From Rugamonas rivuli (GTDB taxonomy: Bacteria > Pseudomonadota > Gammaproteobacteria > Burkholderiales > Burkholderiaceae_D): 64,000 nt of DNA. Positions 1-9,428 of this stretch are shown piece by piece. The stretch lies in the NCBI RefSeq assembly GCF_009380165.1, contig NZ_WHUF01000003.1, positions 620,001 through 684,000 on the forward strand, in the 5' to 3' direction. A program made the translations under genes and the position numbers. A model generated the notes under the pieces. That model made no database searches, was not told where the DNA came from, and was given only the letters and a program-made list of their open reading frames with translations. Each line of letters starts with the position of its first letter. Position 1 is the first letter of the stretch.

Positions 1-2
1 GC

Positions 3-1739
3 TGCGACGCCGCCACCTTCACCGACCGCCTGCGCGGCATCTACGAGCACTCGCCGTGGATACCGGAACGGGCAGCGGCCCAGCGCCCCTTTGCCAACGC
101 CACCGCGCTCAAGCTGGCCTTGCAGGCCGTGGTCAGCGCCGCGTCGCCGGACGAGCAACTGGGCCTGATCCGCGCCCATCCTGAGCTGGCGGGCAAGGCA
201 GCCGTCTCCGGCCAGCTGACGGCGGAATCCACCAATGAGCAAGCCAAGTCCGGCCTGCACCTGTGCAGTGCCGAGGAATTCGCCACGCTGCACAAGCTGA
301 ACGCGGACTACAACGACAAATTCGGCTTCCCCTTCATCCTCGCCGTCAAAGGCCCGGATGGACAAGGGCTGACGCGCCGCGCCATCATCGCCACCTTCAC
401 ACGCCGGCTGAAGAACCAGCGCGCCGACGAAATCGCAGAGTGCCTGCGCCAGATTAAGCGCATCGCCGAGCTGCGCCTGAACGACCTTCTGGGCATAACG
501 CTGGACTTCGGCCCCACCATCATGCAGTGGTGCGAAACCATAGGCGCATGGAGCGACACCGACAACAGCGCCAATGCGGACTTCGATCTGACCTGCGCCT
601 ACATGACGCCCGCGCACCGCAAGACCGCCGCGCAGCTGATGGACTGGATGCGCGAAGCCGGCATGGACACCCGCATCGATGACGTAGGCAACGTCGTCGG
701 CGTCTACTGCTCCGACGCGCCGGGCGCGAAGACGCTGATGACCGGCTCCCACTACGACACCGTGCGCAACGGCGGCAAGTACGACGGCCGCCTCGGCATC
801 CTGCTGCCCATCGCCATCGTGCGCTACCTGCACCAGCGCGGCGAGAAGCTGCCCTTCCACTTCGAGATCGTCGGTTTCGCCGAAGAGGAAGGCGTGCGCT
901 TCAAGAGCACCTTCCTGGGCAGTAACGCGGTGACGGGCCGCTTCGACCTGTCGCTGCTGGACCAGACCGACGCCGACGGCATCACCATGCGCGGCGCGCT
1001 GCTGGCCGCCGGCCACGACGTCACGCGCATCCCCGCCATCGCGCGCGATCCGGCGCAACTGCTCGGTTTCGTAGAAGTCCATATCGAACAAGGCCCGGTG
1101 CTGCTGGAGCACGACCTGGCGCTGGGCGTGGTGACGGCGATCGCCGGCAGCTCGCGCTACCTGGTCGAGCTGACCGGCCTGGCCAGCCATGCAGGCACCA
1201 CGCCGATGAACATGCGCAAGGACGCGGCGGCAGCGGCGGCGGAGATCGTGCTGCTGGTCGAGCGGCGCTGCGCGCAAGGCGCGTCGCTGGTCGGCACGGT
1301 CGGCCAGTTGCAGGTGCCGGGCGGTTCGGTCAATGTGATCCCCGGCGCATGCAAGCTGTCGCTGGACATCCGCGCCGCCGACGACGCCGTGCGGCTCGCC
1401 GCGGTGAAGGATGTATTGGACGGCATCACGGCGATCTGCGCGCGGCGTCAGGTGGAAGTGAGCATGCAGCAGATCGTCGATGCTGCGGCCGCGCCATGCG
1501 CACCGCGCCTGATGCAGCAGTTCGGCGCCGCCATCGAGCGCGCCGGCCTGCCGCGCTTCGACCTGCTCTCCGGCGCCGGCCACGATGCGATGGCGATGGC
1601 CGCGATCACCGACGTGGCCATGCTGTTCACCCGCTGCGGCAACGGCGGCATCAGCCACAACCCTCTGGAGACGATGACGGCGGACGATGCCGACATCGCC
1701 GCGCATGTGCTGCTGGATTTCTTGCGCAGCTACGCCTGA
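3..1739 (+). CDS. uraD-allC: Bifunctional OHCU decarboxylase / allantoate amidohydrolase, 5' end outside window
   Basis: Two purine-catabolism enzymes are fused in one frame that is open from the first bases of the window, so the true start lies upstream. The N-terminal part (to about nt 500) is UraD-like: it shows EHSPW, RPF, the catalytic-type His in RAHPELAGKA, STNEQ..GL and FGFPFI. UraD makes S-allantoin from OHCU after urate oxidation. From about nt 520 onward the protein is an M20-family allantoate amidohydrolase. Its metal-site signatures are GSHYDTV, KYDGRLG, EEEGVRF, VEVHIEQGP and ISHNPLE. It would release ammonia, CO2 and ureidoglycine/ureidoglycolate from allantoate. Both halves keep their key residues, so both are probably active. 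It ends 12 nt from the convergent cytochrome gene. Confidence 0.9.
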   Translation, partial: CDAATFTDRLRGIYEHSPWIPERAAAQRPFANATALKLALQAVVSAASPDEQLGLIRAHPELAGKAAVSGQLTAESTNEQAKSGLHLCSAEEFATLHKLNADYNDKFGFPFILAVKGPDGQGLTRRAIIATFTRRLKNQRADEIAECLRQIKRIAELRLNDLLGITLDFGPTIMQWCETIGAWSDTDNSANADFDLTCAYMTPAHRKTAAQLMDWMREAGMDTRIDDVGNVVGVYCSDAPGAKTLMTGSHYDTVRNGGKYDGRLGILLPIAIVRYLHQRGEKLPFHFEIVGFAEEEGVRFKSTFLGSNAVTGRFDLSLLDQTDADGITMRGALLAAGHDVTRIPAIARDPAQLLGFVEVHIEQGPVLLEHDLALGVVTAIAGSSRYLVELTGLASHAGTTPMNMRKDAAAAAAEIVLLVERRCAQGASLVGTVGQLQVPGGSVNVIPGACKLSLDIRAADDAVRLAAVKDVLDGITAICARRQVEVSMQQIVDAAAAPCAPRLMQQFGAAIERAGLPRFDLLSGAGHDAMAMAAITDVAMLFTRCGNGGISHNPLETMTADDADIAAHVLLDFLRSYA

Positions 1740-1751
1740 CAATCCAAGTGA

Positions 1752-2954
1752 TCAAGGCGTCCGCAATTCCTTCACCTGGGATTCGCTGACCGTGCCGGCC
1801 TGTCCACCCCAGCTCACGCGCAGGAAATTGGACAAGCCGGCGATTTCCTTGTCGCTCAACTTGGCCGCGAAGCCCGGCATGGCCTGCATGCTTTCCTTCT
1901 TACCAAAGCGCTGGGCCTCGATGCCGTCCAGCGTGACCTCGATCAGATTGCGCGGATCGGCGCTGCGCACCGTGGTATTGCCCTTCATCGCAACCGCGAC
2001 ATGCGGCTTGCCGCCGCCATCGACTCCATGGCAACCGGCGCAGACGGCGATATAGGTACGGCGGCCCGCGTCGATGGACGCATCCGCGCCAGCCGGTGCA
2101 GGCTTCAAAGGTTGCGGAGGCAGGGGCTTGTCGCCCAGCAGATAGGTGGTCATCGCCCACATGTCGCCCGGCGTCAGATGCTGGGTGCTCAGGTGGACCA
2201 CTGCGAACATCTCGCCGTACGCCGAGCCTTGCGGCGCAACGCCGGTGCCCAGGAACGACGCCAGGTCGGCGGCCGTCCATCCCGAGGCAGACAGGCCGGG
2301 CGGCGAGATATCCGGCGCGGCGATGCGCGCCATCGCGCTGCCGCCCAAGGGTTTGGCCCCATCCATCTGCCCCAGCGCGCCGCGCGGCGTATGGCATTCC
2401 GCACAATGCCCCATCGTGTTGACCATGTAGCGGCCGCGCAGATAGGCCGGCGACTGGCCGGCCGAGGCGTCGGGCAGCGCGTCCTTCAAGAACAGCATGT
2501 TCCAGAAGCGCATACCGAAGCGCATGTTGTACGGGAACTTGAGATCGGCCGCCTTGCTTGGCACCGCAGCAGGCTTGATCTGCATGAGATAAGCGAAGAT
2601 GGCGTCGCTGTCGGCGCGGCTCATCGAACGGTAGGACGTGTAGGGCATGGCCGGATACAGATGACGGTCCGGCGCCACACCGTCGCGCAAGGCCGCATAG
2701 AACTCGTCGGCGCTCCATTTGCCGATGCCGTGCTCCTTGTCCGGCGTGATGTTGGTGCCGTAAAAAGTCCCGAAGTCCGATTTCAGTTCCACTCCGCCGG
2801 CAAACGGCGCACCGGTGGCCGAAGTGTGACAGGCGGCGCAATCGGCCGCCTTGACCAGATAGCGCCCGCGACTGACCACGTCATTCTCGGCGGCGACCGA
2901 ATGTGTCGCCGCTACCAGCGCTGCGGCGAGAAGAGCAAGATGGCGGCTCATCAT
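1752..2954 (-). CDS. Triheme cytochrome c subunit of a periplasmic molybdenum hydroxylase
   Basis: This 400-residue exported protein starts with a signal peptide (MSRHLALLAAALVAATHSVAA). It has three CXXCH heme c motifs: CAACH at about residues 39-43, then CAECH and CAGCH, each with a downstream Met-rich segment. That is the layout of the cytochrome subunit of membrane-associated alcohol/aldehyde dehydrogenases. The start is the first ATG of an ATGATG whose first ATG overlaps the stop of the 2Fe-2S gene (ATGA), so the two are translationally coupled. The protein would pass electrons from the Mo/Fe-S subunits to the respiratory chain in place of a FAD subunit. Longer frames starting upstream lie inside the neighbouring gene and were not used. 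Confidence 0.88.
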   Translation of the reverse strand: MMSRHLALLAAALVAATHSVAAENDVVSRGRYLVKAADCAACHTSATGAPFAGGVELKSDFGTFYGTNITPDKEHGIGKWSADEFYAALRDGVAPDRHLYPAMPYTSYRSMSRADSDAIFAYLMQIKPAAVPSKAADLKFPYNMRFGMRFWNMLFLKDALPDASAGQSPAYLRGRYMVNTMGHCAECHTPRGALGQMDGAKPLGGSAMARIAAPDISPPGLSASGWTAADLASFLGTGVAPQGSAYGEMFAVVHLSTQHLTPGDMWAMTTYLLGDKPLPPQPLKPAPAGADASIDAGRRTYIAVCAGCHGVDGGGKPHVAVAMKGNTTVRSADPRNLIEVTLDGIEAQRFGKKESMQAMPGFAAKLSDKEIAGLSNFLRVSWGGQAGTVSESQVKELRTP

Positions 2955-3502
2955 TTCCCCTCCTTCACCAGTCCGGGCGTGTTCAACACGACATCCTTGA
3001 CCGCTTCGAAGTAGCGCACATAACCGGTACATCGGCAGATGTGGGCATTCAGGCTTTCCATGATCGTCTCATCAATCTGGTCGCGGCTAACGGGTGTGCG
3101 CTTCAGGCGCTCCAGCAGCACCGTGGCCGCGTTCACGAAGCCCGGCGTGCAGTAGCCACACTGGAAGCTGAAATGTTCGAGGAACTTCTGCTGCACCGGC
3201 GACAGCGCCACCACTTCGCCCTTGTCGTTCAACTTGGCGTGCCCTTCCACCGTGCGCACTTTTTTACCGTCGAAGAAATGCGCACCGGTGATACAGGAGC
3301 GGACTTCCTCGCTGGTGCCGTCGGCTTTATCCAGTATCACCACGCAGGCATGGCACACGCCCTGTCCGCAGCCCAGGCGGGAGCCGGTCAGGTCCAGGTA
3401 TTCGTGCAGGAAGTCGATCATCATCACGCCTTCCGGCACCTCCATCGGGCCGGCCTTCTTGCCGTTGACGGTCAGCGTGATTGGTTTGGTCGCGATGCTC
3501 AT
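2951..3502 (-). CDS. (2Fe-2S)-binding small subunit of molybdenum hydroxylase
   Basis: This 183-residue protein is the two-cluster ferredoxin-like subunit of the xanthine oxidase family. The N-terminal plant-type cluster is bound by CGQGVCHAC plus a later Cys in VRSCITG. The C-terminal helical domain has CGYCTPGF and ICRCTGY. The start MSIATKP overlaps the TGA of the molybdopterin subunit by ATGA, and its own stop overlaps the cytochrome start in the same way. The three genes therefore form a tightly coupled operon. It relays electrons from the Mo cofactor to the cytochrome. It has no signal peptide and is presumably exported together with the Tat-tagged large subunit. Confidence 0.93.
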   Translation of the reverse strand: MSIATKPITLTVNGKKAGPMEVPEGVMMIDFLHEYLDLTGSRLGCGQGVCHACVVILDKADGTSEEVRSCITGAHFFDGKKVRTVEGHAKLNDKGEVVALSPVQQKFLEHFSFQCGYCTPGFVNAATVLLERLKRTPVSRDQIDETIMESLNAHICRCTGYVRYFEAVKDVVLNTPGLVKEGK

Positions 3503-6324
3503 GCCAGCACCTCCTGTATCTGTTCCGGCGTAACCGGCAAGTCGCTGAAGCGGTGGCCGATGGCGTGCGCGATGCCATTGACGATGGCGCCCACCACGGG
3601 AATCATCACCACCTCCGCGATGCCTTTGGGCGGATCGGTCTCCGTCAACGGCGGCAGGATCTCCGCCGTCTGCTTCCACACCGCGACGTCTCGTGCGCGC
3701 GGCAGCTGGTAGCGGTTGAAGTTCCAGGTGCCGTTGCCCGGACCATCCTCGTACAGCGGCAGGTACTCGTGCAGCGCGTGGCCTATGCCCATCGCCAGCC
3801 CGCCCTGCAACTGGCTCGATACCAGCTGCGGCGACAGCATGCTGCCGCACTCCATGATGGAATGATGGCTGAGCAGCTCGACCTTGCCGCTGGCCTCATG
3901 CACCGACAACTCGACCAGCGTGCCCACCGCGCTGTAGTAGGTGACGGTGGCGTTATTGCGCTGCACCGGCGGGATGTAGACACGCTTGCGGTTCAGCACA
4001 TGGTAGCCGCCGGAAGAACTCATGCTGGCCTTCCTGCCCTGGTCCGCGCCGTCGCCATAGCGCAGCGACAGGCCATCTATCGGCAGCCGTACGCCGGCGC
4101 CGTTGACGTCGAACTCCGCCTCGCTCCACTGCCAGCGGTTGAACACATGCACCGTAGCGCCAGTCACCAGTCCCAGCTCGTGCGCCTTGCGCGCCAGCTG
4201 CTCGCAGGACAGCGCCTGCAAACCGCCGGCGGACAGCTTGCCGTCGCCCCAGCGCGCGTCCTCCACCCGTATCACCAGCGACGCCGCCTGGCCGCCCGCA
4301 TAGCCCTCGCTCCAGATGGCCATCGCGGCAGGCCACAGGCCGTGCATGAAGACCACGCGCGCCGCTTCCCGCGTGCTGTGCGTGAAGTAGTAGGCGGAGT
4401 TGGTGGCGCTGGCGGGAGAACTGTAGGTCGGCGACCAGCGCGGATTGGCCGACAGCTTGTCCTGGTCGGCCTGGCTCATGATGTAGGGATCTCCGCTGCT
4501 GACCACCGGCAGGTCGTCCCATTCGGTGACAGCGGTGCGCACTGTGCCGGCCGGCTTGCCCAGCCACTTGGCGCAAGCCACCGCCTGCGACGTCGACATG
4601 CCGGTGCCGATCTCGGTGCCGCTGTGCGACAGCTCGATCGCGCCGTCGGCGTTGATCTGCACCTTGGCGAAGGAGCTCTCGGCGCCGGTGCCGAAGTCCT
4701 TCTGCACGCAGGCGAATCCCACGCCGTAGCGATGGCCGGGATGCGCCGCTTCAAACGCGCGCTTGGCGCCGGCGCGGCCTGTCCACAGCGGATGCACCTT
4801 GGCTTTTTGCAGAACCTCGTCGACCCGCACCGCACCTGCCGGAATCGCGCCCTGGGTATTTTTCATCCCCGAGCGCAGCGCGTTCTTCAGTCTGAAATCG
4901 ATGGCGTCCAGTCCCAGTTTTTCCGCGAATTCATCCATCATCATTTCCGTTGCGGCCATGCTCTGCAAGGTGCCGTAGCCGCGCGCCGAACCGGCGTCGA
5001 TGGCGCGCGAGGCGATGGCCACGGCCGCGAAATCGTTCTTCGGAAAATAGTAAATCGACTGCGCGGCCGTCGCCGCAACCATCGCCACCGACGGCGAGAA
5101 GTTACAGCGCCCGCCGCCGTTGGCCTCAAAATATCCCTGGAACGATTGCAGCATCGCGCTCTTGCGGTCGACCGCGATGCGGTACTTCATCTTGAACGCA
5201 TGGCGCTTGATCGACGACTGGAACTGCTCGTAGCGGTCGTTGGCCAGCCGCACCGGATTGCCATTGGCGTACAGCGCCGTCATCAGGCCATAGAACGGAA
5301 AATTGTAGTGGTCCTTGGAGCCGTAGCCCACCGTGTAGCACGGATGCAGGAACAGCTTCTTGAGCGGGAACTTGCTCTTCTTGAGCATTTCGATGGCGCT
5401 GTCGATGACCTCTTGCGGCGACTGCGTCGGCACCACCATGTGCAGCGTTTGCTCGGCGGCGTTGTACCAGCAGTTGGCGTTGTCCGGCTCCATCGCCGCC
5501 GTGTCCACCGACTGCGTGTTGTAGTCGCGCTCCAGCACCAGCCAGTCGGCCGGCGGGCTATCCAGTTCGCCCTTGATCTGGTTGGCGTAGTACATCCCCT
5601 GCTCGCCCAGCTTGCCGTGCTCTATGCCGTCCGGCCAGACCGGCTGCTGCTTGCGCATCGCGCTGGGGAACACCGGCGCGTTTTTCAGGCTGGAGAAAAC
5701 GTCCATGTCGGCCGACGTGGCGCCGCCCACGCGCACAAAGCGGAAGGTGCCCCACGGGTCGCGCTCCATCGGCGGTGCAGCGGCGCCGTAGCGCACCACG
5801 CCTTCCTTGAACTGCAGCGCATCCTTGGCCGCGCGGAAGCGGGCGAAGTCGTTGAAGATCAGGACCGCCACCGCGTGCCCCAGGTAGGCCGCCTGCCTCC
5901 CGGCCGGCAGCAGCATGTCGGCGCCATAGAAACCGGGGAAGGCGACGCCGTCGCGCACCAGGTCTTCCGCCGTCACGACGCGGTCCGGTTTCAGGTCCGC
6001 GCCCAGCAGCGACAGGTCGATACCGTCAAACAGCACGTCGGTGCGGGTGGCGCGCAGCATCAGGGCGTGGGCTTGTTGTTGCGGCCAGTGCGGCATGTCG
6101 CGAGCGCGGATGTCGCGGGCGAATACCTTGGCGCCGGTTACTTTGGACAGGCCATCGATACGAAACCTGGCCAATCCAGCCTTGCCGTCCCAGGCGACCG
6201 GAGTGAGGATTTTTTCCTCGAACAGTGCGGCGAACGCCTTGCCGCCCAGGGGCGCGATGTAGACAGAAACACCAGCGACCACGCTGGCCTTCAAAAAACT
6301 GCGGCGTGAAATGTCCCCATTCAT
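3499..6324 (-). CDS. Tat-exported molybdopterin-binding subunit, xanthine dehydrogenase / isoquinoline oxidoreductase-like
   Basis: This is a 941-residue catalytic subunit. It opens with a twin-arginine signal (SRRSFLKASVVAGVSVYIAPL), so the holoenzyme acts in the periplasm. The body resembles the IorB/aldehyde-dehydrogenase branch of molybdenum hydroxylases, with glycine-rich cofactor segments such as GTEIGTGMSTSQ and SARGYGTLQS. A C-terminal PKGIAEV carries the Glu expected to be the catalytic base. There is no FAD subunit; the adjacent cytochrome replaces it. The substrate cannot be read from sequence. Nearby allantoate catabolism makes a purine (hypoxanthine/xanthine) possible, but aldehydes or N-heterocycles are equally compatible. 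First gene of the operon, with a 78-nt gap to the next gene upstream. Confidence 0.88.
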   Translation of the reverse strand: MNGDISRRSFLKASVVAGVSVYIAPLGGKAFAALFEEKILTPVAWDGKAGLARFRIDGLSKVTGAKVFARDIRARDMPHWPQQQAHALMLRATRTDVLFDGIDLSLLGADLKPDRVVTAEDLVRDGVAFPGFYGADMLLPAGRQAAYLGHAVAVLIFNDFARFRAAKDALQFKEGVVRYGAAAPPMERDPWGTFRFVRVGGATSADMDVFSSLKNAPVFPSAMRKQQPVWPDGIEHGKLGEQGMYYANQIKGELDSPPADWLVLERDYNTQSVDTAAMEPDNANCWYNAAEQTLHMVVPTQSPQEVIDSAIEMLKKSKFPLKKLFLHPCYTVGYGSKDHYNFPFYGLMTALYANGNPVRLANDRYEQFQSSIKRHAFKMKYRIAVDRKSAMLQSFQGYFEANGGGRCNFSPSVAMVAATAAQSIYYFPKNDFAAVAIASRAIDAGSARGYGTLQSMAATEMMMDEFAEKLGLDAIDFRLKNALRSGMKNTQGAIPAGAVRVDEVLQKAKVHPLWTGRAGAKRAFEAAHPGHRYGVGFACVQKDFGTGAESSFAKVQINADGAIELSHSGTEIGTGMSTSQAVACAKWLGKPAGTVRTAVTEWDDLPVVSSGDPYIMSQADQDKLSANPRWSPTYSSPASATNSAYYFTHSTREAARVVFMHGLWPAAMAIWSEGYAGGQAASLVIRVEDARWGDGKLSAGGLQALSCEQLARKAHELGLVTGATVHVFNRWQWSEAEFDVNGAGVRLPIDGLSLRYGDGADQGRKASMSSSGGYHVLNRKRVYIPPVQRNNATVTYYSAVGTLVELSVHEASGKVELLSHHSIMECGSMLSPQLVSSQLQGGLAMGIGHALHEYLPLYEDGPGNGTWNFNRYQLPRARDVAVWKQTAEILPPLTETDPPKGIAEVVMIPVVGAIVNGIAHAIGHRFSDLPVTPEQIQEVLA

Positions 6325-6402
6325 CTTGTCACCTCTCAGAGAGTCAGGTCAAGGCGATGTTTCTTTTCGAGTTACCTAGTTGAACAGAGAGCGCGGAACG
6401 AG

Positions 6403-7674
6403 TCAACATCTTTCAATTGGGCGATGCAACAGGGCCAATTCGCGCGCGACAGCATCGATTACCGGCCTCCAATCGCCTGCGCTGGATTGACGGAACAGGC
6501 GCATCGACGGATACCATGGCGTATCGACGCGTTCACTCATCCAGCGCCAGTCGCAGCGATAGTCGGGCAACAGCAGCCAGCAAGGTTTGCCCATGGTGCC
6601 GGCCAGATGCGCCACAGCCGTATCGACGCTGATCACCAGATCGAGATTGGCGATGACGGCGGCGGTGTCGGCGAAGTCGCCCAGCTGTGGGCCGGCTGCG
6701 TACAGCTGCATGCCGCCAGGAGGAGCCATCGCCTCGTCCTCGCCGGGGCCTTTTTGCAGGCTGACGAAATGCGCGGGCACGGTGGCCAACGGCGCCAGCG
6801 TTTGCAGCGATGGCAGCGAGCGATCCGCGTCGTTCTCGAAATGCGGGTTGCCCTTCCACGCCAGGCCGACGCGCAATCCCTGCGACGGCAACCGGCCGGC
6901 CCAATGACGCACCAGATCCAGCTCCGCTGCGAGGTAGGGAATCGACGTGGCCGGGCCGGCGCCGCCGCCCAACAGCAAAGGCAGGCGCATCGGGTGCGTC
7001 CAGTAATCCCAGCCATCGGCAGGTATCGCCTCATCCGGCGCATAGACCGCATCCACGCCTTCCAGCGTTGCGAACAAGCGCTTCAAGGCCGCATGGCAGA
7101 TCACGGCGACACGCAGCGCACCGCGCTTCTTCAGTTGCGCAGCATAGCGGCAGAAGTGGATCATGTCGCCCTGCCCCGCCTCCAGCGTGACCACTATCGA
7201 CTTGCCGTGCAGCGGCTCGCCGTTCCAGCGCGGACAGGTGAAGGTATGCACGAACGCGTCGAACTCCCAGCGGGCCTCCAGCAACGGCCAGCCCTCCGCA
7301 AAGCGCCCTTGGCGCAGCAGCACGTAGGCCAGATTGAAGCGCGCCCGCGCATGTTCCGGGTCCAGCGCCAGCGCATGGCGATAGCACTGCTCCGCTTCCT
7401 GCTCACGCTTCACGCAGGCGAGCAGCACGCCCAGCTGGCTCCATGCGGACGGCGACTCAGGCGCCAGCTCCAGCGCCGCGCGCGTGGCCGCCTCCGATTC
7501 GCCGAAGCGCTTCATCTTCAGCAGCACCACGCCGAGGTTCTGGTGCAGCTGCGGGTGGTCCGGCATCGACGCTATCGCCAGGCGATAGTGGAACTCCGCC
7601 TCCGCGTACGCCCCCTGCTGTTCTTTCAGATATCCGAGATTGGCGCGCTCCGCACCGTAAGTGGACTCCAGCAT
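6403..7674 (-). CDS. TPR protein with glycosyltransferase family 9-like C-terminal domain
   Basis: This 423-residue cytoplasmic protein begins with about four tetratricopeptide repeats (residues 1-135). Typical repeat cores are NLGVVLLKMKRFGESEAA and NLAYVLLRQGRFAEGW. The C-terminal half (about 150-420) resembles the heptosyltransferase/GT41-like fold common in TPR-glycosyltransferase proteins, with GQGDMIHFCRYA, VGLAWKGNPHF and DTAVAHLAGTMG. The acceptor is unknown; proteins of this layout often act in cell-surface or flagellar glycosylation. The start codon abuts the stop of the upstream GGDEF-EAL gene with no gap, implying cotranscription. It is the last gene of the minus-strand series. 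Confidence 0.75.
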   Translation of the reverse strand: MLESTYGAERANLGYLKEQQGAYAEAEFHYRLAIASMPDHPQLHQNLGVVLLKMKRFGESEAATRAALELAPESPSAWSQLGVLLACVKREQEAEQCYRHALALDPEHARARFNLAYVLLRQGRFAEGWPLLEARWEFDAFVHTFTCPRWNGEPLHGKSIVVTLEAGQGDMIHFCRYAAQLKKRGALRVAVICHAALKRLFATLEGVDAVYAPDEAIPADGWDYWTHPMRLPLLLGGGAGPATSIPYLAAELDLVRHWAGRLPSQGLRVGLAWKGNPHFENDADRSLPSLQTLAPLATVPAHFVSLQKGPGEDEAMAPPGGMQLYAAGPQLGDFADTAAVIANLDLVISVDTAVAHLAGTMGKPCWLLLPDYRCDWRWMSERVDTPWYPSMRLFRQSSAGDWRPVIDAVARELALLHRPIERC

Positions 7675-9375
7675 CTACAAGCCTGCGATGAGTGTCAGCA
7701 GTTCCGGCTCCGGCAGCGGCTTGCTGAACAAATAGCCCTGGTAGCTCTGGCAGCCTTCGGCTATGACGAAGTTGAGCTGCTCCAGCGTCTCCACGCCTTC
7801 GGCCACCACCGACATGTTCAGCGCCTTTCCCAGCGCGACGATGATGCGGACGATGGCTGCACCGCTGTCTTCCTTGACGGCGGCCCAGATGAAGGAGCGG
7901 TCTATCTTCAACTGATCCAGCGGCAGCCGGTGCAGATACGAGAGCGACGAGTAGCCGGTGCCGAAATCGTCCAGCGCGAAGGTAATGCCTGCGGCCCGCA
8001 GCCGCTGCATCTTTTCCACTGTGCCTTCGATATCCTTTAACAGCAGGCTCTCCGTCATTTCAAGCCGCAGCTTGTCGGCGCGGGCGCCGGTTGCGGCCAG
8101 CACTTCAAGGACTTGCTCCACGAAGTCGGGACGATGGAACTGCTGGGCGCTGACGTTGACCGCCATGGCCAGCTTCGCGGTGCGCTTGTCGTTGGCCCAC
8201 TGCGCCAGTTGGCGGCAGGCCTCGTGCATCACCCACCGTCCCAGCGGCAGGATCAGGTTCGAATCCTCTGCCACCGGAATGAACTCGGCGGGCGACACCA
8301 ATCCACGCTGCGGATGCTTCCAGCGCACCAGCGCCTCCGTGCCCGCCATGGTTCCATCCATGTTCATCAGCGGCTGATAGTAGAGAACGAATTCGTCGTT
8401 GACCAGCGCGCGGCGCATGTCCGCCTCCAGCGCGGCGCGCGCACTGACGCGGGCCTGCATCGCCGGATCGAAGAAGGAGACATTGTTGCGGCCTGCCGCC
8501 TTGGCCTGGTACATGGCCAGGTCCGCGCGCTTCAACACCTCGTCCACGGTGCCGCAGGAACCGTTGAACAGCGTGACGCCTATGCTCGGCGTGCTGTACT
8601 GGTCCACGCCTTCAATGACAAACGGTGCGACGAAGGCATGGATGATCTTGGCCGCGACCTCCTGCGCCGCCTTGGCGACAGCTTCCTCGGTCGGCCCCAG
8701 ATCCTCCAGCAGCACGATGAACTCATCGCCGCCGAAGCGCGCCACCGTATCGCAGCTGCGCACCGCCGCGTTCAAACGGTCGCCGACCATCTGCAACAGG
8801 ATGTCGCCCTTGTCGTGGCCACGCGTGTCGTTGATGTTCTTGAAGTTATCCAGGTCGATGAACAGCATGGCGCCCAACCGGCCCTGCGACAGCGCATCCC
8901 CGGCGCGGTCCAGCAGCAGCTGGCGGTTCGGCAAGCCGGTCAGCTTGTCGTAGAAAGCCATGTTGTGGATCTGGGCCTCGATGGCCTTGCGCTCGCTGAT
9001 GTCGCGGAAGTAGATCGTCACGCCTTCCGCCGACGGATAGGCGCGGATCTCGGTCCATAGGTTGAGCGGCGCGTAATGCTCCTCGAAAGCGACTGCACTG
9101 TTGGTTTCCACCGCCTGGTGATAGGCGCGGTAGTAGGGACCGTCCACCGCCTCGGGGAACACCGTCCATACATTCTTGCCCATCACCTCGGAACGCTGTA
9201 CCTGAAGCAGCCGTTCAGCGTTGCCGTTCATGTAGCGGATTTTCCAGCTGTGGTCCAGCATCAGGACTGCATCGGAGATGCTTTCCAGCGTGGCGGTCAG
9301 GCAGGCTGTCTCCAGCGCGGCTGCGAGCGATTGGGGTGGTTCTTGCATGTTGAAAGCCGGGGAAGCCTGATCCAT
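7675..9375 (-). CDS. PAS-GGDEF-EAL cyclic-di-GMP signalling protein
   Basis: This protein of about 566 residues has one N-terminal PAS domain (SISDAVLMLDHSWKIRYMN), a GGDEF domain with an intact RFGGDEF active site, and an EAL domain. The EAL domain keeps TEALVRW, VNVSAQQF, EMTESLLL, DDFGTGYSSL and LKIDRSF. Both catalytic centres look complete, so it may make or hydrolyse c-di-GMP. No transmembrane segment is seen. I use the Met of MDQASP as start; longer frames run into the ureidopropionase gene, and the Met of MQEPP nine codons later is also possible. Neither has a convincing ribosome binding site. It sits directly after the pyrimidine catabolic genes. Confidence 0.88.
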   Translation of the reverse strand: MDQASPAFNMQEPPQSLAAALETACLTATLESISDAVLMLDHSWKIRYMNGNAERLLQVQRSEVMGKNVWTVFPEAVDGPYYRAYHQAVETNSAVAFEEHYAPLNLWTEIRAYPSAEGVTIYFRDISERKAIEAQIHNMAFYDKLTGLPNRQLLLDRAGDALSQGRLGAMLFIDLDNFKNINDTRGHDKGDILLQMVGDRLNAAVRSCDTVARFGGDEFIVLLEDLGPTEEAVAKAAQEVAAKIIHAFVAPFVIEGVDQYSTPSIGVTLFNGSCGTVDEVLKRADLAMYQAKAAGRNNVSFFDPAMQARVSARAALEADMRRALVNDEFVLYYQPLMNMDGTMAGTEALVRWKHPQRGLVSPAEFIPVAEDSNLILPLGRWVMHEACRQLAQWANDKRTAKLAMAVNVSAQQFHRPDFVEQVLEVLAATGARADKLRLEMTESLLLKDIEGTVEKMQRLRAAGITFALDDFGTGYSSLSYLHRLPLDQLKIDRSFIWAAVKEDSGAAIVRIIVALGKALNMSVVAEGVETLEQLNFVIAEGCQSYQGYLFSKPLPEPELLTLIAGL

Positions 9376-9428
9376 TCTGTGGGTTGATAGCCTGCCACAA
9401 GTGAGTATGCTCCCCGGCCGGGTGACGG

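Noticed and set aside
3481..6309. 942-codon plus-strand frame opposite the molybdopterin subunit
   Set aside because: Antisense shadow of a well-supported gene; composition dominated by His, Arg, Ala and Gln with no recognisable motif.
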